In this document: one piece after another, positions 8,652 to 16,125 of the stretch
How positions within the stretch are numbered: the stretch's first letter is position 1
Layout: each line of letters begins with the position of its first letter
Assembly: GCA_016219645.1 (NCBI GenBank)
Contig: JACRLR010000026.1
Coordinates: forward strand, 1-64,000
From: Nitrospirota bacterium
Lineage (GTDB): Bacteria; Nitrospirota; Nitrospiria; Nitrospirales; Nitrospiraceae
DNA: 64,000 bases
Direction: 5' to 3'
Position numbers and translations under genes: made by a program
The notes under the pieces: generated by a model
What the model saw: the letters and a program-made list of their open reading frames with translations, nothing else
What the model was told of the DNA's origin: nothing
The model's database searches: none

Positions 8652-8751
8652 GCCACCTGTCTCCAATGGGTAGCGCAAATTTTTTCTCCGGCCTTGCTTC
8701 AATGACAGTGAGAGGAATGTGAACAATTATTCTTCTTGAGCGTCTTTCCCA

Positions 8752-8780
8752 TTGACACAATTTCTTAATAGGCGTAAGAG
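8752..8780 (+). promoter_or_regulatory. Possible sigma70 promoter
   Basis: A perfect TTGACA at 8752-8757, a 17-base spacer and TAAGAG (weak -10). It would transcribe a 400-500 base stretch with no convincing long gene, ending near the hairpin at 9162-9207. Confidence 0.35.
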
Positions 8781-8875
8781 GAACCTACGGCCCATTCATT
8801 CGATCAGGGGTACCGGACAGAACGCGCGACTGTCAACGGGTGCCCCGCCAACTTTCTCAAGAGAGGAGGGTAGCG

Positions 8876-8947
8876 ATGGATGACCTGACTCCACCTGGCC
8901 ACACAGGCCCGCCGACTCGAGGGCGGGACTCTGATCGGTCGTGCTAG
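8876..8947 (+). CDS. Possible 23-residue peptide
   Basis: ATG at 8876 is preceded by AGAGGAGGGTAGCG, one of the strongest ribosome sites in this otherwise empty region. The peptide runs MDDLTPPGHTGPPTRGRDSD, then RSC and a TAG stop. It is Pro/Gly-rich and ends in Cys. It resembles no family I know and may be a leader peptide or chance. It lies about 0.8 kb upstream of the RiPP-type radical SAM gene. Confidence 0.25.
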   Translation: MDDLTPPGHTGPPTRGRDSDRSC

Positions 8948-9161
8948 CCGGTTCTCCACTGGCTGTGCCGTTACGGCACAAAAATCCAAGAAGGTACAAG
9001 CCGCTAAAAGATGGAGAACTCGACGCTGGTGCGAGGAACACAAGCGCCTGGGACGTATTTTTGCTCCCCCGATCAGTTGTCCAATGCTCAAGCCGTCGCG
9101 CGGGCCTCAGTTTTACCTGGGCCGAGACAGTCTACATAAGAAATCTGGCGTCCTAAGCGCC

Positions 9162-9207
9162 ACAACATGGGCGACCTCCCACCTTAGTGCAGGGTCGCCC
9201 ATGTTGT
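9162..9207 (+). terminator. 15-bp perfect hairpin
   Basis: ACAACATGGGCGACC (9162-9176) pairs exactly with GGTCGCCCATGTTGT (9193-9207) across a 16-base loop. The tail is only partly T-rich (TGTTGTTCT), so it is a possible terminator for the upstream region and isolates the pterin dehydratase gene. Confidence 0.45.
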
Positions 9208-9330
9208 TCTAGGCTTGCAAAGAGTCCCTCCCTGTTCTTTACGAACTTGCCCTTCCTCTCGAGCCCCCTTTAGAATACCGATCTAGACGTAACCCTCGGA
9301 TGCAGTGATGTCCAACCAGGAGGTGGCGCC

Positions 9331-9681
9331 ATGGGCCTTGCTGACAACAAATGTATCCCCTGCCGCGGCGGGGTGCCACCGGTTCCGCCCGATCGTGCTC
9401 AGACTCTATTGAAAGAGCTTGGCCGTGGATGGTCATTGAATGGACAAGGACATCTGGAACGGCTCTACACATTCGCCGACTTTGCTCAAGCGTTAGCCTA
9501 CGTGAACAGGGTGGGAGCCGTGGCAGAAGCGGAGGGGCACCATCCTGATCTCTATCTCGCCTGGGGCAAGTGCAAGATCGAGATCTGGACACACAAGATC
9601 GACGGTCTGACGGAGAGCGATTTTTACTTGGCAGCCAAAGCCGATCGGGAGTTTGAGCCGTTTCGCGCGGTGGCTGACTAA
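9331..9681 (+). CDS. Pterin-4a-carbinolamine dehydratase family protein
   Basis: A 116-residue protein whose second half carries the family motif EGHHPDLYLAWGKCKIEIW and HKIDGLTESDF. Members dehydrate 4a-hydroxytetrahydropterins formed by aromatic amino acid hydroxylases, or act in molybdopterin-related metabolism; no hydroxylase gene is nearby. The N-terminal 20 residues contain CIPC and are unusual for the family. Start ATG at 9331 follows CCAGGAGGTGGCGCC. It lies 42 bases before the radical SAM gene and may share its transcript. Confidence 0.85.
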   Translation: MGLADNKCIPCRGGVPPVPPDRAQTLLKELGRGWSLNGQGHLERLYTFADFAQALAYVNRVGAVAEAEGHHPDLYLAWGKCKIEIWTHKIDGLTESDFYLAAKADREFEPFRAVAD

Positions 9682-9723
9682 CCGTGAGCCGGATGGTTGT
9701 CGCATGACCTTACGAGGCATGAA

Positions 9724-11583
9724 ATGAGCGACAAAGCCCAAGTGGCGCTCGTCAACATGCCGTTCAGCTACTCGAAGTTTCCTTCCATCCAGCTGGGAAC
9801 CCTGTCCGCTCTGCTCAAGTCTCAACAGATCCCTGTCGACTGCCATCACCTGAACGTGCGATTCGCCTACCAGATCGGCGTCCCCCTATATGAAACGATT
9901 TGTGAGAAGCGGGGGCTCTTCGGTGAATGGCTATTTTCATACCTCTTATTCCGCGATAATCCGAAGCGCGCTGAGTATGCCCGCCTGTTCAAGCCGGTGT
10001 TTGAGCAAGTCACCAAGGAGAGCGGCTATCCAGCTTCATTTTTCGAAGACATGATGGAGAGGACTGCACCACAGTTCTTGACCTGGGCGCTGACTACCAT
10101 CGACTGGGGCCGGTACAAGATCGTCGGCTTCACGTCGACATTCGATCAAAACGTCGCCAGCCTCACGATGGCGAAGTTGATCAAGGATCTCTATCCTGAA
10201 ATTGCGATCGTCTTCGGCGGAGCGAATTACGACGGTGAGATGGGATTGGAATATTTCCGAGCTTTCCCCTTCATCGATCATGTCGTAATCGGAGAGGGAG
10301 AAGAGGCATTTCCGGCGCTGGTCCGAACGGTCTTGGAGGGAAGGGGCGACAAGGTACCAGACGGCGTTGCATACCGACAAGGCCACCAGATCCAATTCAC
10401 ACCGAACAGCTCCCTCTTTACCGACTTCACGAGCACCGGCCCCCCAGACTACGACGACTATTACCACCTGCTTGCCGAACTCGGTGAGGCGGCCCAGGGA
10501 TTGGATCGTATCCTGCTCTACGAGGGTTCTCGCGGCTGTTGGTGGGGAGAGAAACACCACTGCACGTTTTGCGGGCTGAATGCCCAAAGTATGAAATTTC
10601 GCGCCAAATCACCGGAGCAGGTCTCGCAAGAGATGACCTACCTGTCCCAGAGATACGACACGGCACGTTTCCGCCTGGTAGACAATATCATCGACATGAA
10701 ATACATCGACAGCCTGTTTGGAAAATTCGCTGCAGACCATTGCGATCTGGACATCTTCATCGAAACCAAGAGCAATCTCCACAAGAGTCAGATTCGCACG
10801 TTAGCTGCCGGGGGTGTGAAATGTATGCAGCCAGGGCTGGAAAGTCTAAGTCTTCATCAGCTCCAGACGATGGATAAGGGCGTGACCCCGATGCAGAATA
10901 TTATCTGCCTCAAGTGGAGCGCCTATTACCACATCACAGTGTCCTGGAATATCTTGCTCGGGTTTCCCGGAGAAACCAATGAGGACTACCGGCGGCAAAT
11001 CGAACTTCTTCCATCATTGTTCCATCTGCAGCCGCCGGAGGGGGTCGGAAGATTCTGGCTGCAACGCTTCAGTCCCTACTACAGCAGGCCCCATGAGTAT
11101 GGTGTCCGCATTACCGGTCCTGGGATTGCCTACGAGTATGTCTATGACGCCCGACAGGTTGACCTGAGCAAGATTGCGTACGATTTCGAGTATGAGCTAG
11201 ACAATTGGAATGTGGATCAACAGGTATTCCAAGAATTGGTCGCCCTGGTGGAGGAGTGGCAACGATTAGCCGGTTCGAGTGATCGACCGTTTCTGTACTA
11301 TTCGAAGGCTATGGACTATGTCACAGTCTACGATGGTCGAAACCCAAAGGCGCCAATACGGCGGCGCTTCGATTGGCCTGCGGCTGAAATTATCGAGGTC
11401 TGTAACGAAACGGCCAAGAGCCCTGACCAGATCCGTACCCTGTTGGCACAGCGGCTGCACATGAATGGAGGCTACGATGAAGAGATGAATCAGGCCCTTG
11501 GGGTATTAACAGCTGCACGAATCCTCTACGAAGAACGTGGGAAATACTTTACCCTCGCCGTTCCAGAACACTCCTACCTCTAG
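9724..11583 (+). CDS. RiPP-maturation-type radical SAM protein (B12-binding domain)
   Basis: A 619-residue radical SAM enzyme. The N-terminal part resembles a cobalamin-binding Rossmann domain (VALVNMPFSYSKFPSIQLG at the start, IVFGGANYDGEMG, VIGEGEEAF). The SAM/[4Fe-4S] motif is RGCWWGEKHHCTFCGLN, characteristic of the RiPP maturation radical SAM protein 1 family, which modifies ribosomal peptides. A C-terminal winged-helix-like tail follows. ATG at 9724 with ACGAGG upstream is preferred over TTG 9697. No clear precursor peptide gene lies next to it; substrate unknown. Confidence 0.8.
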   Translation: MSDKAQVALVNMPFSYSKFPSIQLGTLSALLKSQQIPVDCHHLNVRFAYQIGVPLYETICEKRGLFGEWLFSYLLFRDNPKRAEYARLFKPVFEQVTKESGYPASFFEDMMERTAPQFLTWALTTIDWGRYKIVGFTSTFDQNVASLTMAKLIKDLYPEIAIVFGGANYDGEMGLEYFRAFPFIDHVVIGEGEEAFPALVRTVLEGRGDKVPDGVAYRQGHQIQFTPNSSLFTDFTSTGPPDYDDYYHLLAELGEAAQGLDRILLYEGSRGCWWGEKHHCTFCGLNAQSMKFRAKSPEQVSQEMTYLSQRYDTARFRLVDNIIDMKYIDSLFGKFAADHCDLDIFIETKSNLHKSQIRTLAAGGVKCMQPGLESLSLHQLQTMDKGVTPMQNIICLKWSAYYHITVSWNILLGFPGETNEDYRRQIELLPSLFHLQPPEGVGRFWLQRFSPYYSRPHEYGVRITGPGIAYEYVYDARQVDLSKIAYDFEYELDNWNVDQQVFQELVALVEEWQRLAGSSDRPFLYYSKAMDYVTVYDGRNPKAPIRRRFDWPAAEIIEVCNETAKSPDQIRTLLAQRLHMNGGYDEEMNQALGVLTAARILYEERGKYFTLAVPEHSYL

Positions 11584-11603
11584 CTGATTGGCACACCAGC
11601 CCG

Positions 11604-11936
11604 TCACATCGAGAGCTTCTCAGCTACATTGCGCATCTGGACTCCGTGCGCCAGCGAAGCACCACCTCGAATGGCACAGGCAACATGGGCAGCTTCCGTC
11701 ATTTCTTCGATATTCGAGCCTTTTTCAAGGGAGGCTTGCGTGTAGGCATCAATGCAGTAGGGGCATTGAACGGCATGGGCGACGGCGAGGGCAATCAGGG
11801 ACTTTTCCCTCTCGGTCAGAGCCCCTTCAGCAAACACAGCGCTGTAGTACGCCATGAATTTTTCCCAGAGATCTTTGTTGCCCTTACCCATCTCGGCGAA
11901 CTTTCCCAGGTCGTGGGGATGATAATAGGTCTCCAT
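11604..11936 (-). CDS. AhpD-like peroxidase-family protein (arsenosugar-biosynthesis-associated type)
   Basis: A 110-residue carboxymuconolactone decarboxylase/AhpD fold protein with the CxxC-type active site QCPYCIDAYTQ and upstream helix EREKSLIALAVAHAV. The N-terminal YYHPHDLGKFAEMGKGNKDL is typical of the small AhpD-like proteins usually found beside the radical SAM enzyme of arsenosugar synthesis (ArsS). No arsS or arsM gene is present in this window. ATG 11936 is preceded by GGAGTAACGG. It converges on the radical SAM gene, 20 bases away. Confidence 0.75.
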   Translation of the reverse strand: METYYHPHDLGKFAEMGKGNKDLWEKFMAYYSAVFAEGALTEREKSLIALAVAHAVQCPYCIDAYTQASLEKGSNIEEMTEAAHVACAIRGGASLAHGVQMRNVAEKLSM

Positions 11937-12033
11937 CCGTTACTCCAAATTATGAATGCTAAATTTTGAATGTTGAATGATCGTGCGCCGTTCATTCATA
12001 ACTCACAATTCCTCACTCCACTTTGCACGAGTG

Positions 12034-12318
12034 CTAGGCGTTGCTGGGCGGTTCAGAATCCGCCCGCATGAGCACCTGCGAAAATCGTGTGCCGACGATC
12101 CCAGTCACTTTTGCCATAAGGTCTGTGACTTCTTGCCACTCCCGCGGCGGAAGATCTTGTTTGAGTTGAGGATGGATCGCCCATTGAGCATCGACTTGTG
12201 TGCCCTTTCGGCTCACGAGCACCCGTAGCAGCTCCACTTCCTTGATGTGTGATTCGACATCCGCAGGTTGGGATCTATTTCCGTTTGATTCTCCCGATGG
12301 GGACGTTGAACGTGCCAT
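12034..12318 (-). CDS. Hypothetical protein, 94 residues
   Basis: I do not recognise this family. It is soluble with a disordered N-terminus (MARSTSPSGESNGN) followed by mixed helix, including DLPPREWQEVTDLMAKVTGI. The start at 12318 is chosen because GAAGGAGATTGGCGAT precedes it; an upstream in-frame start at 12354 has no ribosome site. No signal peptide or membrane segment. Confidence 0.55.
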   Translation of the reverse strand: MARSTSPSGESNGNRSQPADVESHIKEVELLRVLVSRKGTQVDAQWAIHPQLKQDLPPREWQEVTDLMAKVTGIVGTRFSQVLMRADSEPPSNA

Positions 12319-12466
12319 ATCGCCAATCTCCTTCCATCCTGTCGGTAGAATCATACCGCATCGCCATTCTATCTGTACATCTGCTGAATGGCTTCCGGGG
12401 CCAGCCGAGACAGTTCGGCCATCTGAATCGTCTGATGCGAGCGCAGCGGAATTGATGCCTTACGCC

Positions 12467-13285
12467 TTATGAAGGAGTTGGGTCTTCTTGAAGCAAGTCG
12501 AGCATGGCCTGATGGATCGGCCCATTGCTTGCGACCAATTCTTGCCCATAAATCGAATGGGGAGCGCCTTTGAAGTCCGTCACCGTGCCGCCGGCTTCTC
12601 GCAGAATGACGACTCCAGCTGCCATGTCCCAGGGGTTCAGTGTCACTTCCCAAAACCCATCAAACCGGCCGGCCGCAACATAGCACAGGTCCAGGGCTGC
12701 CGTTCCTGTTCGACGTAATCCCTGCACTTTCAATGCGAATCGTGCAAAGTGATTCAAGTTATTGTTCGTGGTCTCGCGAATGTTGTAGGCAAATCCCGTT
12801 ACGAGGAGTGCACGATCGAGATGGTCTGTTGTGGACACAGAAATGGGAATCCCATTGAGGTAAGCCCCATGGCCCATTTGCGCGGTAAAGAGTTCGTCTC
12901 GAGTCGGGTCGTAGACTACCCCGATAATCCCACGTCCGTCGCATTCCACCCCGACGGAGACACAGTAGGCCGGGAACCCATGGGCGAAATTTGTTGTGCC
13001 ATCGAGCGGATCGATCACCCATTTGTAACGGGATGGACAATGCTCGCTCAGTCCGCGTTCCTCGGCAAGGACAGGATGATCCGGGAAGGCGGCGTGGATA
13101 ACGTCGATGATCTGTTGCTCTGCCTGATGGTCCGCGTTCGTGACAAGATTGATGGTCTGCTTTAGTTCAATGTGGAAGCCGTTGCGCGTACATTCCGCTA
13201 GAACGGCTCCTCCCTGTCGAGCTGCGTCGGTGGCGACTGAGAGGAGACTGTCGAGAGGGACATCCTGACCTGACGGTAAACCCAT
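12467..13285 (-). CDS. suhB: Inositol-1-monophosphatase family protein
   Basis: A 272-residue Mg-dependent phosphatase of the IMPase/SuhB family. The metal-binding motif VIDPLDGTTNFAHG lies near residue 92, with EERGLSE upstream and the second signature WDMAAGVVILREAGG near 224. The family hydrolyses inositol phosphates or related sugar phosphates; SuhB also modulates rRNA transcription in enterobacteria, which cannot be judged here. The gene stands alone, divergent from the HARE-HTH gene. Confidence 0.92.
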   Translation of the reverse strand: MGLPSGQDVPLDSLLSVATDAARQGGAVLAECTRNGFHIELKQTINLVTNADHQAEQQIIDVIHAAFPDHPVLAEERGLSEHCPSRYKWVIDPLDGTTNFAHGFPAYCVSVGVECDGRGIIGVVYDPTRDELFTAQMGHGAYLNGIPISVSTTDHLDRALLVTGFAYNIRETTNNNLNHFARFALKVQGLRRTGTAALDLCYVAAGRFDGFWEVTLNPWDMAAGVVILREAGGTVTDFKGAPHSIYGQELVASNGPIHQAMLDLLQEDPTPS

Positions 13286-13424
13286 AAGGCAGCATCATAG
13301 CACGAGACTGTGTGCCACCCAGGTGTCTTGATGGGGGGATCGACCGAACAGAACGCAATCGTGGCAAGCATGGAAACGTTTTAAAGCGATCATGCCATAC
13401 AAGTCTTTATTGCAACTTTCTCTA

Positions 13425-13453
13425 TTGACTTGCTACGAAAGCAATGCTATAAA
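13425..13453 (+). promoter_or_regulatory. Sigma70-type promoter of the HARE-HTH gene
   Basis: TTGACT (13425-13430), a 17-base spacer and TATAAA (13448-13453), about 30 bases upstream of the start codon at 13483. Close to consensus. Confidence 0.6.
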
Positions 13454-13482
13454 GCAAGCATGCTTCATCCTGGGGCAAGTGC

Positions 13483-13992
13483 ATGGAAGAACTCACCGAT
13501 ATATTGGTTGGGCTTGAACAGCGAATCAGCGCGTACAAGAACCGTCTGCAAGAGCTCGAAAAGAAACGTCGTCGACTGGACGACGAAATCGCCACGATCA
13601 AAAAATACTTGGAATTGGCGGAAACCCTCTATCGTGTGGAAGCCGATAAAGCCAAGCTCGCCAGTCTCTCTAGTCAATTCTATTCCGACGAAAAAGGTGC
13701 TCGACAGCGACCGAATACGGATGTCACCGACCAGTCGAGAGAAATCCTCATGGGGCGGAGCAAGTATTCGGGGAAAAGCGTGTCGGAAGCGGCATACGAA
13801 ATGCTCCGCGAGGCGAACCGCCCGATGCACGCAAAAGAACTTGTGCAGCGGTTGGTTGAGGGCGGGCTCCAGATCAAGGGGAAAACGCCACTGACCTCAG
13901 TGGCCACCTCATTGAAACGGGACAAGCGGTTCAAGAAAGTGGGTCCCAATACGTTCGAAGCATTGGAACAGTCTTTGATCCACGCAGTGTAG
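13483..13992 (+). CDS. Coiled-coil protein with C-terminal HARE-HTH domain
   Basis: Residues about 5-65 form a long coiled coil (RISAYKNRLQELEKKRRRLD, then IATIKKYLELAETLYRVEA). Residues about 98-165 match the HARE-HTH winged helix (SVSEAAYEMLREANRPMHAK, GGLQIKGKTPLTSVATSLKR), which occurs in RNA polymerase delta, restriction enzymes and chromatin proteins and probably binds DNA or polymerase. The precise role is unknown. It has a strong promoter and is followed by a lysine-rich micro-ORF and a terminator. Confidence 0.7.
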   Translation: MEELTDILVGLEQRISAYKNRLQELEKKRRRLDDEIATIKKYLELAETLYRVEADKAKLASLSSQFYSDEKGARQRPNTDVTDQSREILMGRSKYSGKSVSEAAYEMLREANRPMHAKELVQRLVEGGLQIKGKTPLTSVATSLKRDKRFKKVGPNTFEALEQSLIHAV

Positions 13993-14040
13993 TGTGTCAA
14001 GTGAGTGAGACCTCAAAATGCACGAAGGGGGGTGAGAGTC

Positions 14041-14079
14041 TTGGCGACGAAGAAAGCAGCAAAGAAGAAGAAGAAGTAG
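14041..14079 (+). CDS. Lysine-rich 12-residue micro-ORF
   Basis: TTG at 14041, preceded by GAAGGGGGGTGAGAGTC, opens MATKKAAKKKKK followed by TAG. The composition resembles the basic tails of histone H1-like bacterial proteins. It sits between the HARE-HTH gene and a strong terminator, so it would be in the same mRNA. It could be a degenerate end of a longer basic protein. Confidence 0.3.
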   Translation: MATKKAAKKKKK

Positions 14080-14097
14080 TCCCCGCCTTGATTCTAG

Positions 14098-14129
14098 CGT
14101 CGGGAGCGAGGCTACTTGCTCCCGACGTT
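14098..14129 (+). terminator. Rho-independent-like terminator
   Basis: Perfect 10-bp stem CGTCGGGAGC / GCTCCCGACG with a 10-base loop, followed by TTAAG. It terminates the HARE-HTH transcript. Confidence 0.6.
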
Positions 14130-14230
14130 AAGTCACATCAGAGTCACCTGCACGTCATACAACATCACGCCAGTTCGGCAAACCTGCGCGCTAGCATTCT
14201 ATGCTAGGAGCCTAAGGAGAATGCGTGTTA

Positions 14231-15166
14231 TCAGGAAGCTTGGAGGGCCACCAGTGATGCGAATCGCGGTGCGGTCATGGCAGAACGATGCCCAGACACA
14301 GCGACTGTATCGCCAGTATTGAGTAACACCCAGCTGTCGGGGTGAGTGAGAATCTGCTGAACGAGACGCGTGTGTAGCGCATGCCCCGAACGCTCGGCGA
14401 GCAAGTGTCCAATAAACGGTACTCCGAGCAACGAAAAATCTCCGATCAAGTCTAGGATCTTATGACGCACGAACTCATTGGCAAAGCGAAGGCCCGACTC
14501 ATTAACAATACCGTCTTGAGAGAGCACGATCGTATTGTCCAGATTGCCCCCCTTCCCGAGCCCGCGCGCCCAAATGGCTTCCACCTCTTGCATGAACCCA
14601 AATGTCCTGGCATCCGCAATCTCATGCTCAAAAGCATGGGCTGAATGCTCATAGCCGTAGGTCTGAGTCTGGATCAAAGGATGATTGTAGTGGATGGAAT
14701 ACGTGATTTTGGTGGTTGAGGACGGTTCGATGCGAACTCGACGTGCCCCATCCACGACTTCAAGAGGCCGTGTGATTTTCAGATAGGGTTGCCGCCGGCT
14801 TTGAGACACAATTCCCACTGACCGAATTAAGCGAACAAAGTGTCCCGCGCTGCCGTCCATGACGGGAGCCTCACCGGCAGTAAGCTCAACATACACGTTA
14901 TCGATATCGAGCCCGGCCAATGCTGCCAGGACATGCTCAATCGTCTGTACTTGAAACCCGTTGCCGCTGATCGCCGTACAGAGTTCCGTAGGCACCACAT
15001 GTTCAATGGAAGCTGCGAGAGAGGCTCCGTCCTTGCCGTTCCGGTTTATGAAAACAACACCGGTATTTGGTGCGGCAGGCCTGAGCGTGAGGGTAACGGA
15101 CTGTCCGGAGTGCAACCCAACTCCTACACAACTCACTGCAGTCGCTAAAGTTTGCTGAGCCCTCAC
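14231..15166 (-). CDS. lpxC: UDP-3-O-acyl-N-acetylglucosamine deacetylase
   Basis: Zn-dependent deacetylase of the committed step of lipid A synthesis, showing that the host makes a lipopolysaccharide outer membrane. Visible motifs are VGVGLHSGQ near the N-terminus, TIEHVLAALAGL (Zn-ligand His), MDGSAGHFV, HKILDLIGD (Zn ligands) and SGHALHTRLV. The start is placed at GTG 15166 because GAGGTGA lies five bases upstream and the length (311) then fits the family; an in-frame ATG at 15205 would add 13 atypical residues. Confidence 0.93.
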   Translation of the reverse strand: MRAQQTLATAVSCVGVGLHSGQSVTLTLRPAAPNTGVVFINRNGKDGASLAASIEHVVPTELCTAISGNGFQVQTIEHVLAALAGLDIDNVYVELTAGEAPVMDGSAGHFVRLIRSVGIVSQSRRQPYLKITRPLEVVDGARRVRIEPSSTTKITYSIHYNHPLIQTQTYGYEHSAHAFEHEIADARTFGFMQEVEAIWARGLGKGGNLDNTIVLSQDGIVNESGLRFANEFVRHKILDLIGDFSLLGVPFIGHLLAERSGHALHTRLVQQILTHPDSWVLLNTGDTVAVSGHRSAMTAPRFASLVALQAS

Positions 15167-15295
15167 AACGTCACCTCGATAAAATTCATGTGGAAGCATC
15201 AGCAACTCGTGTGCCAGCGCGAATTGTTACATAAGCACAATATAACATATTGATTATACAATTTAATCTATCTTCTGTGGCAACATAAAGTCATG

Positions 15296-15327
15296 TTGTA
15301 AAAATCTAACACTTGTGACTTTTACAA
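15296..15327. promoter_or_regulatory. AT-rich inverted repeat upstream of lpxC
   Basis: TTGTAAAA and TTTTACAA separated by 16 bases, in a 250-base AT-rich spacer between lpxC and the response regulator gene. Possibly an operator; no regulator can be assigned. Confidence 0.3.
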
Positions 15328-15453
15328 TAGTTAGCGAACTGAAATTCATGTCCTTATTCGTCGCAGCCACCAGGACTCACATGGAGTCGATCACGAGATT
15401 TTGCAGGAAAGGTCGCTAAAATACCCCCCCCCTGTCCTGGCGGACCCCAATCA

Positions 15454-16125
15454 TTATGGCCGAGGGTCCAACTCGATCAAACCCTTCCGAATCGCCAGGA
15501 TGGCTGCCTGCGTACGATCGTAGACTTGTAGTTTATGGAAAATATTGCGCACGTGATTTTTGACGGTCTTTTCGCTCAGATCCAAGTGATTGGCAATTTC
15601 CTTGTTCGTCTTGCCGTCTGCCACCAAGCGTAGCACCGTGATCTCTCGTTCGCTCAGATCGTGCTCGACCCATCCAGGCTTTTTCCCTTTCTTCTGAGAC
15701 ATGAGGGAAAACTCCGCCAAGATCTTGCTCGCCACAGATGGATGGATCAGTGATTCGCCCTTATAGATTGCCCGTATTGCAGCGAGGATCTGCGAGGACT
15801 CTGAATCCTTTAAGAGATAGCCTGTGGCACCGGCGCGCACCAAATCGAAAATGTATTGCTGCTCGTCATACATGGTCAGGGCCACGATGCCAATGTGAGG
15901 GAACTCGCGCTTGATTTGTCTGGTCGCCTCGACCCCACCCATCCGGGGCATGCTCACGTCCATCAACACGACGTCAGGAAATAAGGTCTTCACCTTCTCG
16001 ACAGCCTCCATACCATCCTGAGCCTCGCCTACGATATGAATGTCGTCTTTCATCTTGAGGATTGCGGCCAGCCCCTCGCGTACGACGCGATGGTCGTCTG
16101 CGATAAGCACCTTAATCTTCTCCAT
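15454..16125 (-). CDS. NarL/FixJ-family response regulator
   Basis: A 223-residue two-component response regulator: receiver domain (KVLIADDHRVVREGL, phospho-acceptor Asp in VVLMDVSMP, conserved Lys in GYLLKDSES) and a LuxR-type helix-turn-helix at the C-terminus (LSEREITVLRLVADGKTNKE, VKNHVRNIFHKL). The start at 16125 gives the standard N-terminus and a 14-base overlap with the upstream kinase gene, its obvious partner. Target genes are not known. Confidence 0.92.
   Translation of the reverse strand: MEKIKVLIADDHRVVREGLAAILKMKDDIHIVGEAQDGMEAVEKVKTLFPDVVLMDVSMPRMGGVEATRQIKREFPHIGIVALTMYDEQQYIFDLVRAGATGYLLKDSESSQILAAIRAIYKGESLIHPSVASKILAEFSLMSQKKGKKPGWVEHDLSEREITVLRLVADGKTNKEIANHLDLSEKTVKNHVRNIFHKLQVYDRTQAAILAIRKGLIELDPRP

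Larger units (their letters stand above)
8781..9330. other. Gene-poor region with hairpins
   Basis: Apart from the small peptide candidate, the region holds a short perfect hairpin GTGCCG-TTA-CGGCAC (8964-8978) and no frame with convincing coding character. A 71-codon frame from GTG 8941 and a 42-codon ORF from ATG 9011 lack clear ribosome sites. A structured non-coding RNA is possible; I could not match it to RNase P RNA, tmRNA or a known riboswitch. Confidence 0.4.

Noticed and set aside
8941-9156. 71-residue ORF after the small peptide
   Set aside because: No ribosome site, no recognisable motif and a composition like that of its antisense frames.
8752-9207. RNase P RNA, tmRNA or SAM/cobalamin riboswitch
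   Set aside because: The hallmark conserved segments (AGGAAAGTCC, the tmRNA tag frame, the B12 box, the SAM-I core) were not found on either strand.
12369-12653. Minus-strand ORF ending in MAELSRLAPEAIQQMYR
   Set aside because: The C-terminal 30 residues look protein-like, but no start codon with a ribosome site follows the suhB stop; the rest is an out-of-frame shadow of suhB.
14231-14330. Truncation of lpxC
   Set aside because: Length with the GTG start fits the family and all zinc-ligand motifs are present.
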